In this document: positions 36,501-43,349 of the stretch, in pieces
Numbering within the stretch: the first letter of the stretch is position 1
How the letters are laid out: each line of letters opens with the position of its first letter
DNA from: Myxococcus sp. CA023
GTDB taxonomy: Bacteria > Myxococcota > Myxococcia > Myxococcales > Myxococcaceae
Length of the DNA stretch: 47,938 bases
NCBI RefSeq assembly: GCF_010998615.1
Contig: NZ_JAAEAH010000073.1
Location: 1 to 47,938 of the forward strand
Direction: 5' to 3'
Position numbers and translations under genes: made by a program
The notes under the pieces: generated by a model
What the model saw: only the letters and a program-made list of their open reading frames with translations
Told to the model about the DNA's origin: nothing
The model's database searches: none

Positions 36501-37225
36501 GCGGCCTCCAACTTCGCCGCCTCCAGACGGGCGCCCGAGGGCAGCGACTCCGACCGCCACGCCACCCACTCCACGAGCCGGGCCGCCACCGCCTCCGGGC
36601 GGCTCAACTGCGAGTAGTCCCCATCCGGCACCGCGTCGCGGTACATTCGCGTGTCCATCTCCCCGGGGTCCACCGAGACGAAGCGCACGCCCGTGCCCTC
36701 CAGCTCCGCGGCCCAGACGCGCCCCAGGTGTTCCAGCGCGGCCTTGGACACGCCATATGCGCCCCAGCGGGGATAGGCGGACACCGCCGCATCCGAGGTG
36801 ATGTGCATGACCAGCCCCTTGCCTCGCACCGCCATGTTCCCGGCCACCGCCTTGGTGAGGCGAAAGGGGCCCACCACGTTGACCTCCAGCACGCGCTGCA
36901 GGTCCTCGCAGGCGGTGTCCAGCAGCAGCGGCAGCGGCGTGGGCCCCAGCGTGCTCGCGTTGTGGACCAGCACGTCCAGCGGGCCCACCAGCGCGGTGGC
37001 CGCGCCCACCATCGGGTAGATGGCCTCCTTATCCCCCACGTCGTAGGCCAGCGCGTGCGCCTCCAGCCCCTCCCAGCGCAGCGCCTCCGCGACGGCCTCC
37101 ATCTCCGCGGCATGGCGCGCCACGCCCACCACCCGCGCGCCTCGGCGAGCCAAGCCATTCATCAGCGCCAGCCCCAGTCCCCGGCTCGCGCCCGTAATCA
37201 GGATGCTCTTGTCGATGCGAATCAT
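36497..37225 (-). CDS. Short-chain dehydrogenase/reductase
   Basis: 242 residues with a classical SDR pattern: nucleotide motif TGASRGLGLAL, HNAS (NNAG position), catalytic Ser in HITSDAAVS and YGVSK (Tyr/Lys), then DPGEMDTRMYRD. It should reduce or oxidise a small carbonyl/alcohol with NAD(P). Start ATG 37225 has AAGGAG. Its stop overlaps the start of the QueA-like gene by ATGA. It is divergent from the XRE-cupin regulator, which is the likely controller. Confidence 0.9.
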   Translation of the reverse strand: MIRIDKSILITGASRGLGLALMNGLARRGARVVGVARHAAEMEAVAEALRWEGLEAHALAYDVGDKEAIYPMVGAATALVGPLDVLVHNASTLGPTPLPLLLDTACEDLQRVLEVNVVGPFRLTKAVAGNMAVRGKGLVMHITSDAAVSAYPRWGAYGVSKAALEHLGRVWAAELEGTGVRFVSVDPGEMDTRMYRDAVPDGDYSQLSRPEAVAARLVEWVAWRSESLPSGARLEAAKLEAA

Positions 37226-37292
37226 TCGTGCGTTCTCCTTGCGACGGGAGCTACACGCCGCTCGCCATTCCGTTGGCGTGTGGTCCAAGGGC

Positions 37293-37307
37293 TTGGCAGA
37301 TTGCCAA
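37293..37307. promoter_or_regulatory. Palindromic operator candidate for the XRE-cupin regulator
   Basis: TTGGCA and TGCCAA are perfect arms separated by 3 bp, ending 3 bp before ATG 37311, so they cover the region where ribosomes bind. A looser TTGG...CCAA pair at about 37273-37288 may be a second site. The location suggests self-regulation and control of the divergent SDR gene. Confidence 0.5.
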
Positions 37308-37310
37308 TCC

Positions 37311-37868
37311 ATGAACGACGATGACCTGCCCGGCAGACTGGCCCGCAACATCCGTTCCCTGCGCGAGACGCGAGGCGCCACACAGGCGCAGCTGTCCCGG
37401 CTGGCGGGCGTGCCGCGCGCCACCTGGGCCCATTTAGAGTCCGGCGCGGCCAACCCGACACTGTCCGTGCTGCACCGCGTGGCCGCCGCGCTCCAGGTAT
37501 CGCTGGAGGAGCTGATTGCGAAGCCCCGCGCCAGTGCCCGGCACTACCCGCGCGCCACCCTGCCCGTCCGGACGCGTGGTGGCGGCATGTTGCGCAAGCT
37601 GCTGCCGGACCCGCTGCCTGGCATGGAGTTCGACCGCGTGGAGCTGCCGCCGCAGGTGCGCATCACCGGTGTTCCGCACACCCCCGGCACCCGGGAGTAT
37701 CTGGCGTGTGAGTCAGGGGAGCTGGTGCTCGTCGCCAGTGGGGAGCGCTTCCACCTCCAGCCCGGGGACGTGGTCGTCTTCCGGGGGGACCAGAAGCACT
37801 CGTACGAGAATCCTGGAGCACGAACGGCCGTGGGTTACTCGGTCGTCCTGCTGGCGCCTTCGATATGA
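37311..37868 (+). CDS. XRE-family transcriptional regulator with cupin domain
   Basis: 185 residues. The N-terminal HTH (residues 10-65; LARNIRSLRETRGATQAQLSRLAGVPRATWAHLESGAANPTLSVL) is followed by a cupin barrel with CESGELVLVASGERFHLQPGDVVVFRGDQKHSYEN. Cupins in such regulators sense small ligands or metals. Divergent from the SDR/QueA-like pair and preceded by a palindrome, so a repressor of that pair is the simplest reading. Its stop overlaps the possible start of the next gene. Confidence 0.9.
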   Translation: MNDDDLPGRLARNIRSLRETRGATQAQLSRLAGVPRATWAHLESGAANPTLSVLHRVAAALQVSLEELIAKPRASARHYPRATLPVRTRGGGMLRKLLPDPLPGMEFDRVELPPQVRITGVPHTPGTREYLACESGELVLVASGERFHLQPGDVVVFRGDQKHSYENPGARTAVGYSVVLLAPSI

Positions 37869-38524
37869 GCTCGCCAGAAGCGCCTGCCCGGGGAGGTACA
37901 CTGGGGCCCATGGCGCACCTCTCGCGAGTCCTCACCGTCGTCCTGGGCGCCGCGCTCGGCGCGCTGGGGGCCTGGGTGTTGATGAAGCCCGCATCGCCGT
38001 CGCTGCCGGACACGCCGTCCGTCGTGCAGCAGATGCGGGACGTGGCCCGGCTGGAGACGCTGGAGGTCGCGCTCTACAAGAAGGTGACCTTCGCGCCGGA
38101 GCCCCAGGCCACGGATGCGCTCTGGAAGGACGTGCTGAACTGGGCGCGTTACGCGCTCCAGAATCCGCATGGCCGCGCCATCGTCTTCGCGAACGCGCAC
38201 CTGGGCTTCGACTTCCAGCGCTTCGACCGCTCTCATCTCCAGGTGACGGGCACGCGCGTCTACGTGGTGCTGCCGCCCATGGAGGTGAAGGTGGAGCTGC
38301 GTCCCGGCGAGACGGAGGTCATCGACTCCAACCTGGACAGCGAGCAGACGGCGCAGTTGCTGGAGAAGGCCCGCGTCGCCTTCGAGCAGGAGGTCCGCTC
38401 GAACGGGAAACTCCAGCGGCGGGCGCGGGAGTCAGCGGAGCGTTCGCTGCGGGCGCTGCTGCTCACGCTGGGCTACCGCGAGGTGCTGTTCGTGGACCAG
38501 CTGCCCGCGGGCACGGCGGGCTGA
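37865..38524 (+). CDS. DUF4230-family membrane-anchored protein
   Basis: 219 residues from ATG 37865, overlapping the previous stop by ATGA; ATG 37910 (MAHLSR) with a GGGAGG further upstream is equally likely. One hydrophobic segment (VLTVVLGAALGALGAWVLM) anchors an exported soluble domain. DUF4230 features: VARLETLEVALYKKVTFA, RAIVFANAHLGFDF, VVLPPMEVKVELRPGETEVIDSN. Function unknown. Probably one transcript with the XRE-cupin gene. Confidence 0.8.
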   Translation: MSSPEAPARGGTLGPMAHLSRVLTVVLGAALGALGAWVLMKPASPSLPDTPSVVQQMRDVARLETLEVALYKKVTFAPEPQATDALWKDVLNWARYALQNPHGRAIVFANAHLGFDFQRFDRSHLQVTGTRVYVVLPPMEVKVELRPGETEVIDSNLDSEQTAQLLEKARVAFEQEVRSNGKLQRRARESAERSLRALLLTLGYREVLFVDQLPAGTAG

Positions 38525-38531
38525 AACTGCC

Positions 38532-39812
38532 TCACACCACGGACAGGCCCTCTTCCGTCAGGCGGAAGGTCCCCGGGATTCCATCCGGCGAGGGCACGAG
38601 TCGCGCCAGAGACTCACACGCGGCGGCATCCGACTCGCGGCAGGCCAGCACCAGTTCCCGCCGTCCGAGGGCCACGCGCAGGGGGCCCTCTCCGGCGAGC
38701 AGTGCCAGCTCCTTGCGCTGCGAAGGCAGGAGCAGTCGCGCGGCGTCATGGCCGTCCCCCTCCGCAACGGCCCAGAGTCCGGAGAATGCCTCCGCCAACC
38801 GGACTTCCCCCTGGTCGACAAGCACGGGCCGCACCGGAGCCAGACGCGAGGCGAGGTTGCGCCATGCCGCCGCGTCCGCCGACTCTGGCGTGAGTCCCGC
38901 GGGGGCCAGTGCGGCTTCGGGCAGGTAGCGCACGAACTCCGCGTCCTCCAGCACGTAGAAGACTTCCAGGCCCACGGGACCGGGCCGGTGCAGGGCGCCC
39001 ACGGCGCGCGCCGCGAAGTCCGCTGGGCGCAGCACCGGACGCAGCCGCGCTTCCAACGCCGCGACCTCCGCGCTCAGGCCCGAGGACAGTCCGCCGAGCC
39101 GCGCCGCCAGCGCATCCGCGTAGGCAGTGAGCCCCTGCGTGCCCGGAGACTCCTGGTAGGCCGCGTACAGCGAGCCCACGTCCACGCGTCCAACACCGCC
39201 CGTGGCGAGCTTCACGAGCAGGTCCTTCCCCTGCCGCCGGAACGCCACCCGGGCGCGGCCCAGCGCGGCGGTGAGCGCGGCGGTGAACTCCGGGCGCAGC
39301 ACCTGCTCCTGGGGAATGGGCGGAGGCGGCAGGTCCACGGACTCCAGCTCCTCCTTCAACAGCCGCGCCTCGGCGTCGAAGGGGTCGCGAGCCAGCGCAT
39401 CCGCGACGTAGGCACGCGCCTTGTCCGCTTCACCGCGCCGCAGGCCCAGCACCGCGAGCACCTTGAGCACCTCCGGGTCTCCTGGCGACTGGGCCAGGAC
39501 CTCGGTCAGCAGCCGCTCCGCGTCGCCGTGGCGCTCCAGTCCGAGCAGGGCCCGCGCCAGTCCCAGCCGCACAGGCAAGTCGCGTGGGAAGTCCCGCCGC
39601 AGGGTCTCCAGCAGGGGCAACGCCTCACGTTCAGCTCCCGCGTTGATGAGGGCGTGCGCCAGGGCTAGGCGCAAGGCGGAGCCGGTGCCTCGCTGCGCCT
39701 CGGCACGGAGCAGGGACAGCTCCGCGTCGCTCAGAATCTCACCCGCCTCCACCTTGCGGCGGACGCGCTCCAGGTCCAGGGGGGCACTCACTGGCGGGAC
39801 TCTAACGACCAT
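38532..39812 (-). CDS. TPR-repeat protein with DUF1444-like C-terminal domain
   Basis: 426 residues from ATG 39812. The N-terminal 170 residues are TPR-type helical repeats (LLETLRRDFPRDLPVRLGLARALLG; AERLLTEVLAQSPGDPEVL). The rest shows a DUF1444-like pattern (VFYVLEDAEFVRYLPE, ESADAAAWRNLA, then LARLVPSP). DUF1444 proteins are soluble and of unknown role. The gene converges with the DUF4230 gene (7 bp) and diverges from sitA6 (30 bp gap). Confidence 0.7.
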   Translation of the reverse strand: MVVRVPPVSAPLDLERVRRKVEAGEILSDAELSLLRAEAQRGTGSALRLALAHALINAGAEREALPLLETLRRDFPRDLPVRLGLARALLGLERHGDAERLLTEVLAQSPGDPEVLKVLAVLGLRRGEADKARAYVADALARDPFDAEARLLKEELESVDLPPPPIPQEQVLRPEFTAALTAALGRARVAFRRQGKDLLVKLATGGVGRVDVGSLYAAYQESPGTQGLTAYADALAARLGGLSSGLSAEVAALEARLRPVLRPADFAARAVGALHRPGPVGLEVFYVLEDAEFVRYLPEAALAPAGLTPESADAAAWRNLASRLAPVRPVLVDQGEVRLAEAFSGLWAVAEGDGHDAARLLLPSQRKELALLAGEGPLRVALGRRELVLACRESDAAACESLARLVPSPDGIPGTFRLTEEGLSVV

Positions 39813-39842
39813 CTCGGCGCTGGACGATAGGTTCCCCAAACC

Positions 39843-40514
39843 ATGCGAACACTCCTGTCACTCTGGCTACTGCTGCTCACGGCAGCGTGGGCAGGCTGCG
39901 CGTCGGCTCCACAGGCGTCCTCTCAGCAAGCATGGAACGGCGCCGAGGAGGCGTGCGCCGCGCCAGATGAGGACCAGTGCGTCTCGCTCCTGTGCATGGG
40001 AGACGCCTGCGGCTTCTACCGGTGTCAGGACCTGGACGGCGCGGTGGAACTCGCGCGCTTCCCACCGGCTCGCCCGCCCGCGGCGGTCGCGGCTCCCGGC
40101 CGAGGCCCACGGAGGCACCGGGGCGGAGGACAGCACCTGCCTCGGGGCGCCGTCATGGTGTTCCCCAACTGGAATGGCGCCCCTGAGCGATTCTTCTCAG
40201 CGCCACCTCGACTCACGCCTGGACGCTGGGAGAAACACCACATCTTCCCGCAGGCAGAGGACCTCGCCCGCTGGTTCGAACGGCAGGGAGTGAAAATCCA
40301 CGACTACACGATGCCCATTCCACGCCACGTCCATCAGCGGATTCACCGGGGCGGCGAACGCGGCGGCGAGTGGAACAGGGCCTGGCGTGAGTTCAAAGAC
40401 GCGAACGAGGGTGCGACCCCAACCGAGATTTTCAGACACGCAGGGGAGCTGATTCACCGCTTTGAGCTCATGGGCGGTCCCATCCAGCCCTACTATTCTC
40501 GCCCTGGAGCATGA
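39843..40514 (+). CDS. SitA6-family polymorphic toxin lipoprotein (TIGR02269/DUF2380)
   Basis: 223 residues. Lipoprotein signal LLLLTAAWAGC (Cys19), a Cys-bearing linker (CAAPDEDQCVSLLCMGDACGFYRC) and a Pro/Arg-rich middle. The C-terminal domain carries KHHIFPQAEDLARWF, RHVHQRIHRGG and EWNRAWREF, the DUF2380 pattern; its clustered His/Glu look like a nuclease active site. SitA proteins are delivered to kin by outer-membrane exchange and kill recipients lacking the matching SitI. The immunity gene follows after 6 bp. Assigned by motif memory; toxicity is inferred. Confidence 0.8.
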   Translation: MRTLLSLWLLLLTAAWAGCASAPQASSQQAWNGAEEACAAPDEDQCVSLLCMGDACGFYRCQDLDGAVELARFPPARPPAAVAAPGRGPRRHRGGGQHLPRGAVMVFPNWNGAPERFFSAPPRLTPGRWEKHHIFPQAEDLARWFERQGVKIHDYTMPIPRHVHQRIHRGGERGGEWNRAWREFKDANEGATPTEIFRHAGELIHRFELMGGPIQPYYSRPGA

Positions 40515-40520
40515 GAACGA

Positions 40521-41246
40521 ATGACGCGTTTCTTCTGGCTGCGCGAAGACTCGACGGTACAAGCCCACACCAACGGCAGCCTCAACGCCGCGCACAAGTG
40601 GGGGCTACCTGGCCTCGCGGGATGCCCGGGCTGCGGTGAAACCTGGGCCAGTTCAGGACACCAGTATCCCGCCGTTGATTTGTCCGTCCTGCCCGAGCAG
40701 AGCGCCTTCTTGAAAGCCAGGCCTGAGCCATTCACCGAGTTCTCACGGCTCCGGGAGCTGGTACGGCCCCTGGCACCACCAGGTGCCCTGCTTCCCCCGG
40801 GGACGACGTTCGGCCCGTTAGTGGGAACCGCCTCCGGGCGGTTCGGTTCCTTCGCATGGCTGGGCAGCAGTCTGCTGCTGATTCGCCACGAAGAACTGGA
40901 GCGACTTCGGGAGGAAGGCATCCGCGGGCTGCTCGGCGCGCGAACAGAGCTGCGGTTCCGGCAGAAGGACGCCCCCGAGTTCCTGGAGCTTCAGCTCGAC
41001 CCGCGTGGTCAACTGCACGCGGACTGCATGCCGCCTGACCTGCCCCCTCGATGCGCCACCTGCGGACGCCTCGGGTTCCGTCGACCCGACGAGCCCATCC
41101 TCGACGCGGCCTCGCTCCCAGCGGACGTGGACCTGTTCCGGGTGGGCAACTTCGCCACGATGATTGTCGGCACCGAGCGGTTCATGGAAACGGTGCGCCG
41201 CCTGGAGCTGGACGGCATCTCGTTCCGCGAACTGCCCACGCGCTGA
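40521..41246 (+). CDS. SitI6-family double-CXXCG immunity protein
   Basis: 241 residues directly behind the SitA6 toxin. The two family-defining motifs are present: C35-P-G-C38-G and C178-A-T-C181-G, likely one zinc site. No signal peptide, so it is cytoplasmic, where it should bind and neutralise its own toxin. The gap of 6 bp indicates co-translation, as needed for a toxin-immunity pair. Confidence 0.85.
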   Translation: MTRFFWLREDSTVQAHTNGSLNAAHKWGLPGLAGCPGCGETWASSGHQYPAVDLSVLPEQSAFLKARPEPFTEFSRLRELVRPLAPPGALLPPGTTFGPLVGTASGRFGSFAWLGSSLLLIRHEELERLREEGIRGLLGARTELRFRQKDAPEFLELQLDPRGQLHADCMPPDLPPRCATCGRLGFRRPDEPILDAASLPADVDLFRVGNFATMIVGTERFMETVRRLELDGISFRELPTR

Positions 41247-41258
41247 CAAATCCGTCCC

Positions 41259-41501
41259 TCAGTGCCTGCTCGGTTGCTGCGGCTCCTGCATCGACATGGG
41301 CCGGCCCATGCTGGCCGCGGGCGACTCGTCCTCGAGCATGCCGCGAATCATCTCGCGCAGCTCGACGGAGTCCTCGTGGCCGTGCGCTGAGACCGCGTGC
41401 GAGATGGCCGCCTGGAATACCTCGTCCTCCTCGCCCGAAATCGTCAGCGTGCAGTGGGTGTCACTCGGCGCATTCCGGCAATCCATCGTCTTGCGTGACA
41501 T
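41259..41501 (-). CDS. DUF1059-family small protein
   Basis: 80 residues. MSRKTMDCRNAPSDTHCTLTISGEEDEV followed by HAVSAHGHEDSVELREMIRGML is the DUF1059 pattern, with the Cys pair and paired His that probably bind metal. Role unknown. GGAGGAGA precedes ATG 41501. The C-terminal 20 residues (Met/Gln/Pro-rich) are an extension. Convergent with sitI6, 12 bp away. Confidence 0.8.
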   Translation of the reverse strand: MSRKTMDCRNAPSDTHCTLTISGEEDEVFQAAISHAVSAHGHEDSVELREMIRGMLEDESPAASMGRPMSMQEPQQPSRH

Positions 41502-41607
41502 GGTGGTGTCTCCTCCTCTCTCAGAGGTGGACACCGCCCCCCAGCGCAACAAGGGAGGGACAGGCAGCCAGGGCCCGGCTGCCGTGCCCACCATCACACC
41601 TTCCGCC

Positions 41608-43293
41608 TCAGCGCGCGTTGAGCGTGGCCACGAAGAACGTACTCCGCGCCTCGAACAGCCGCGCCGACACCCCGTCGTATTGCTGCTGCGCCTCGGGTGT
41701 CTCGAAGTACTGGTCGTTCCAGGAACCCATGCCGCCAAACACATCGGACAGCAGGTAGGCGAGCATCCCGCGCAGCTTCTCCTCGGACATCCCCAGCGAC
41801 TGGAGCAGTCCCAACGAGCCCAGCCTGTCCTCGAAGACCTGCACCGGCCGCCCGTCGAAGCCCGCGGCCTTCACCGCCTCCAGGTAATCCGGCACCCGCT
41901 CCGGTGACAGTTCGTCGTAGCGCGGCGCCTGCCCTTCGAGCGCGAAGAGCGCCAGCTTGAACGCATCCGCGAAGTTCGAGCCCTGCGCGGCTGAGAAGGC
42001 AACTGCCTCCCGCAGTGCCTTCGTGAAGCCACGCCGCGCCTCGTCCCAGGACGGCCCCTCGGCCACGGGCGCGGGCCCGGCCGCCAGTTCGTGGAACAGG
42101 TACATCTGGTACACGTCGGGATTGGACTGCAGGCGCAGCAAGTCCTTGCCCGGAATCCATCCCGGGTCCTCATCCCGAGAGAACGCAGGCCGGACACATC
42201 CGCGCAAGGACTCGGGGATGACCAACTCCGCGCCATGCGCCCGGGTCGCCTGCTGCAACGCCATCATCAGGTTGCCGGTCAGCATCGACTGGAGCCCATC
42301 CGGCGCCATCGTCCGAAGACGGGCCTCGAAACCCTCCGCCGTCACGGGCGCCTCCCCTTCCGCCAGGAACGGGTTCTGGTCCTGGGCGATGCGCGTCCAG
42401 GCATCCGCGGCAAAGGGCTGCGCGGCCACCAGGTCAGCGAACTGCTGGGGCGTGGTGGTGTCGGTGAGGAGAAGTTGCTCCTCCGACGGGACGAACTCCG
42501 CCTGCTGCTCGGGAGACAGCATCTCGCGAAACAGTGCGTCCGGGTCGCTGGTGTAGAAGCAGGCCTGGAGCGCGTCTGGAATCGTCACGTCCGCGCCGTG
42601 ACGGCGAAGGGTGGCCTGGAGTTCCTCCACCAGGTCACCGCCGCGCAAGTCGTAGTGCACGAACCCGTCCGGCGAGGCCAGGTAGTCCGGCACCTCCGAG
42701 GCCGGCACCGCGGGCCGGTCGTTGAGCTGGTTGTTCTCGGAGATGGACTCCGCCCAGGCCTCGAAGACGCGGTCCGCGTGCGACTGCGCACGGGCGAAGT
42801 CCACGAGTTGCCGCGCGGTGAGCAGGTGCGGGCGGCTGGAGTGCATTCGCAGGAGGAAGAGCGAGGACGCCCCACCCGAGGTCACCTCCAGCACCACGCC
42901 TCCCGCGTTGGCGAACGCGGCGGCGATGTGCGCGGGAAGCGCCTCGGACGAGGACGCGCCGAGGTCCACCACGCGAACGGAGCGCACCCCACCCGCATCG
43001 AACGAGTCGAGCCACGTGGCGAGCGGGAGCTCACGCCCATCCTGGAGCCGCACACCCAGGGAGTACGCTCTCGGCACCTCGAGCCGCCGCAGCGCCCAGG
43101 CATCACCCAGCTCCTCTTCCAGCGCCTTGAGCCGCTGAGGCCACCGGGCACGGTCCTCCCGCAACAGCGAGGACACCAGCACCAGGCAAAGGTCATCCAC
43201 CCGCACGCACTGCCTCCGGGAAACGGACGCGGCGGGAAGCGCCGCACCGGAGACCAGACAAAGCACGGCAACGGACGGATGCAAACACGTCAC
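41608..43293 (-). CDS. Large secreted protein of unknown function
   Basis: 561 residues with a signal peptide (PSVAVLCLVSGAALPAAS). The mature part has few Cys, no membrane segments and no recognised domain. It is rich in acidic helical stretches, with a repeated theme: ALQACFYTSDPDALFREMLSPEQQ at mid-length and PESLRGCVRPAF later, each preceded by an ALQ/HGADV or ATRAHGAELVIP phrase, suggesting an internal duplication. The start is ATG 43293. The protease gene lies upstream in the same orientation (56 bp), so they may be expressed together. Confidence 0.75.
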   Translation of the reverse strand: MTCLHPSVAVLCLVSGAALPAASVSRRQCVRVDDLCLVLVSSLLREDRARWPQRLKALEEELGDAWALRRLEVPRAYSLGVRLQDGRELPLATWLDSFDAGGVRSVRVVDLGASSSEALPAHIAAAFANAGGVVLEVTSGGASSLFLLRMHSSRPHLLTARQLVDFARAQSHADRVFEAWAESISENNQLNDRPAVPASEVPDYLASPDGFVHYDLRGGDLVEELQATLRRHGADVTIPDALQACFYTSDPDALFREMLSPEQQAEFVPSEEQLLLTDTTTPQQFADLVAAQPFAADAWTRIAQDQNPFLAEGEAPVTAEGFEARLRTMAPDGLQSMLTGNLMMALQQATRAHGAELVIPESLRGCVRPAFSRDEDPGWIPGKDLLRLQSNPDVYQMYLFHELAAGPAPVAEGPSWDEARRGFTKALREAVAFSAAQGSNFADAFKLALFALEGQAPRYDELSPERVPDYLEAVKAAGFDGRPVQVFEDRLGSLGLLQSLGMSEEKLRGMLAYLLSDVFGGMGSWNDQYFETPEAQQQYDGVSARLFEARSTFFVATLNAR

Positions 43294-43349
43294 GGCCTCG
43301 CCCGCGTCAGGACGGCACGCGAGCGAAGCCGCGTCAGGCGAAGCGACAG

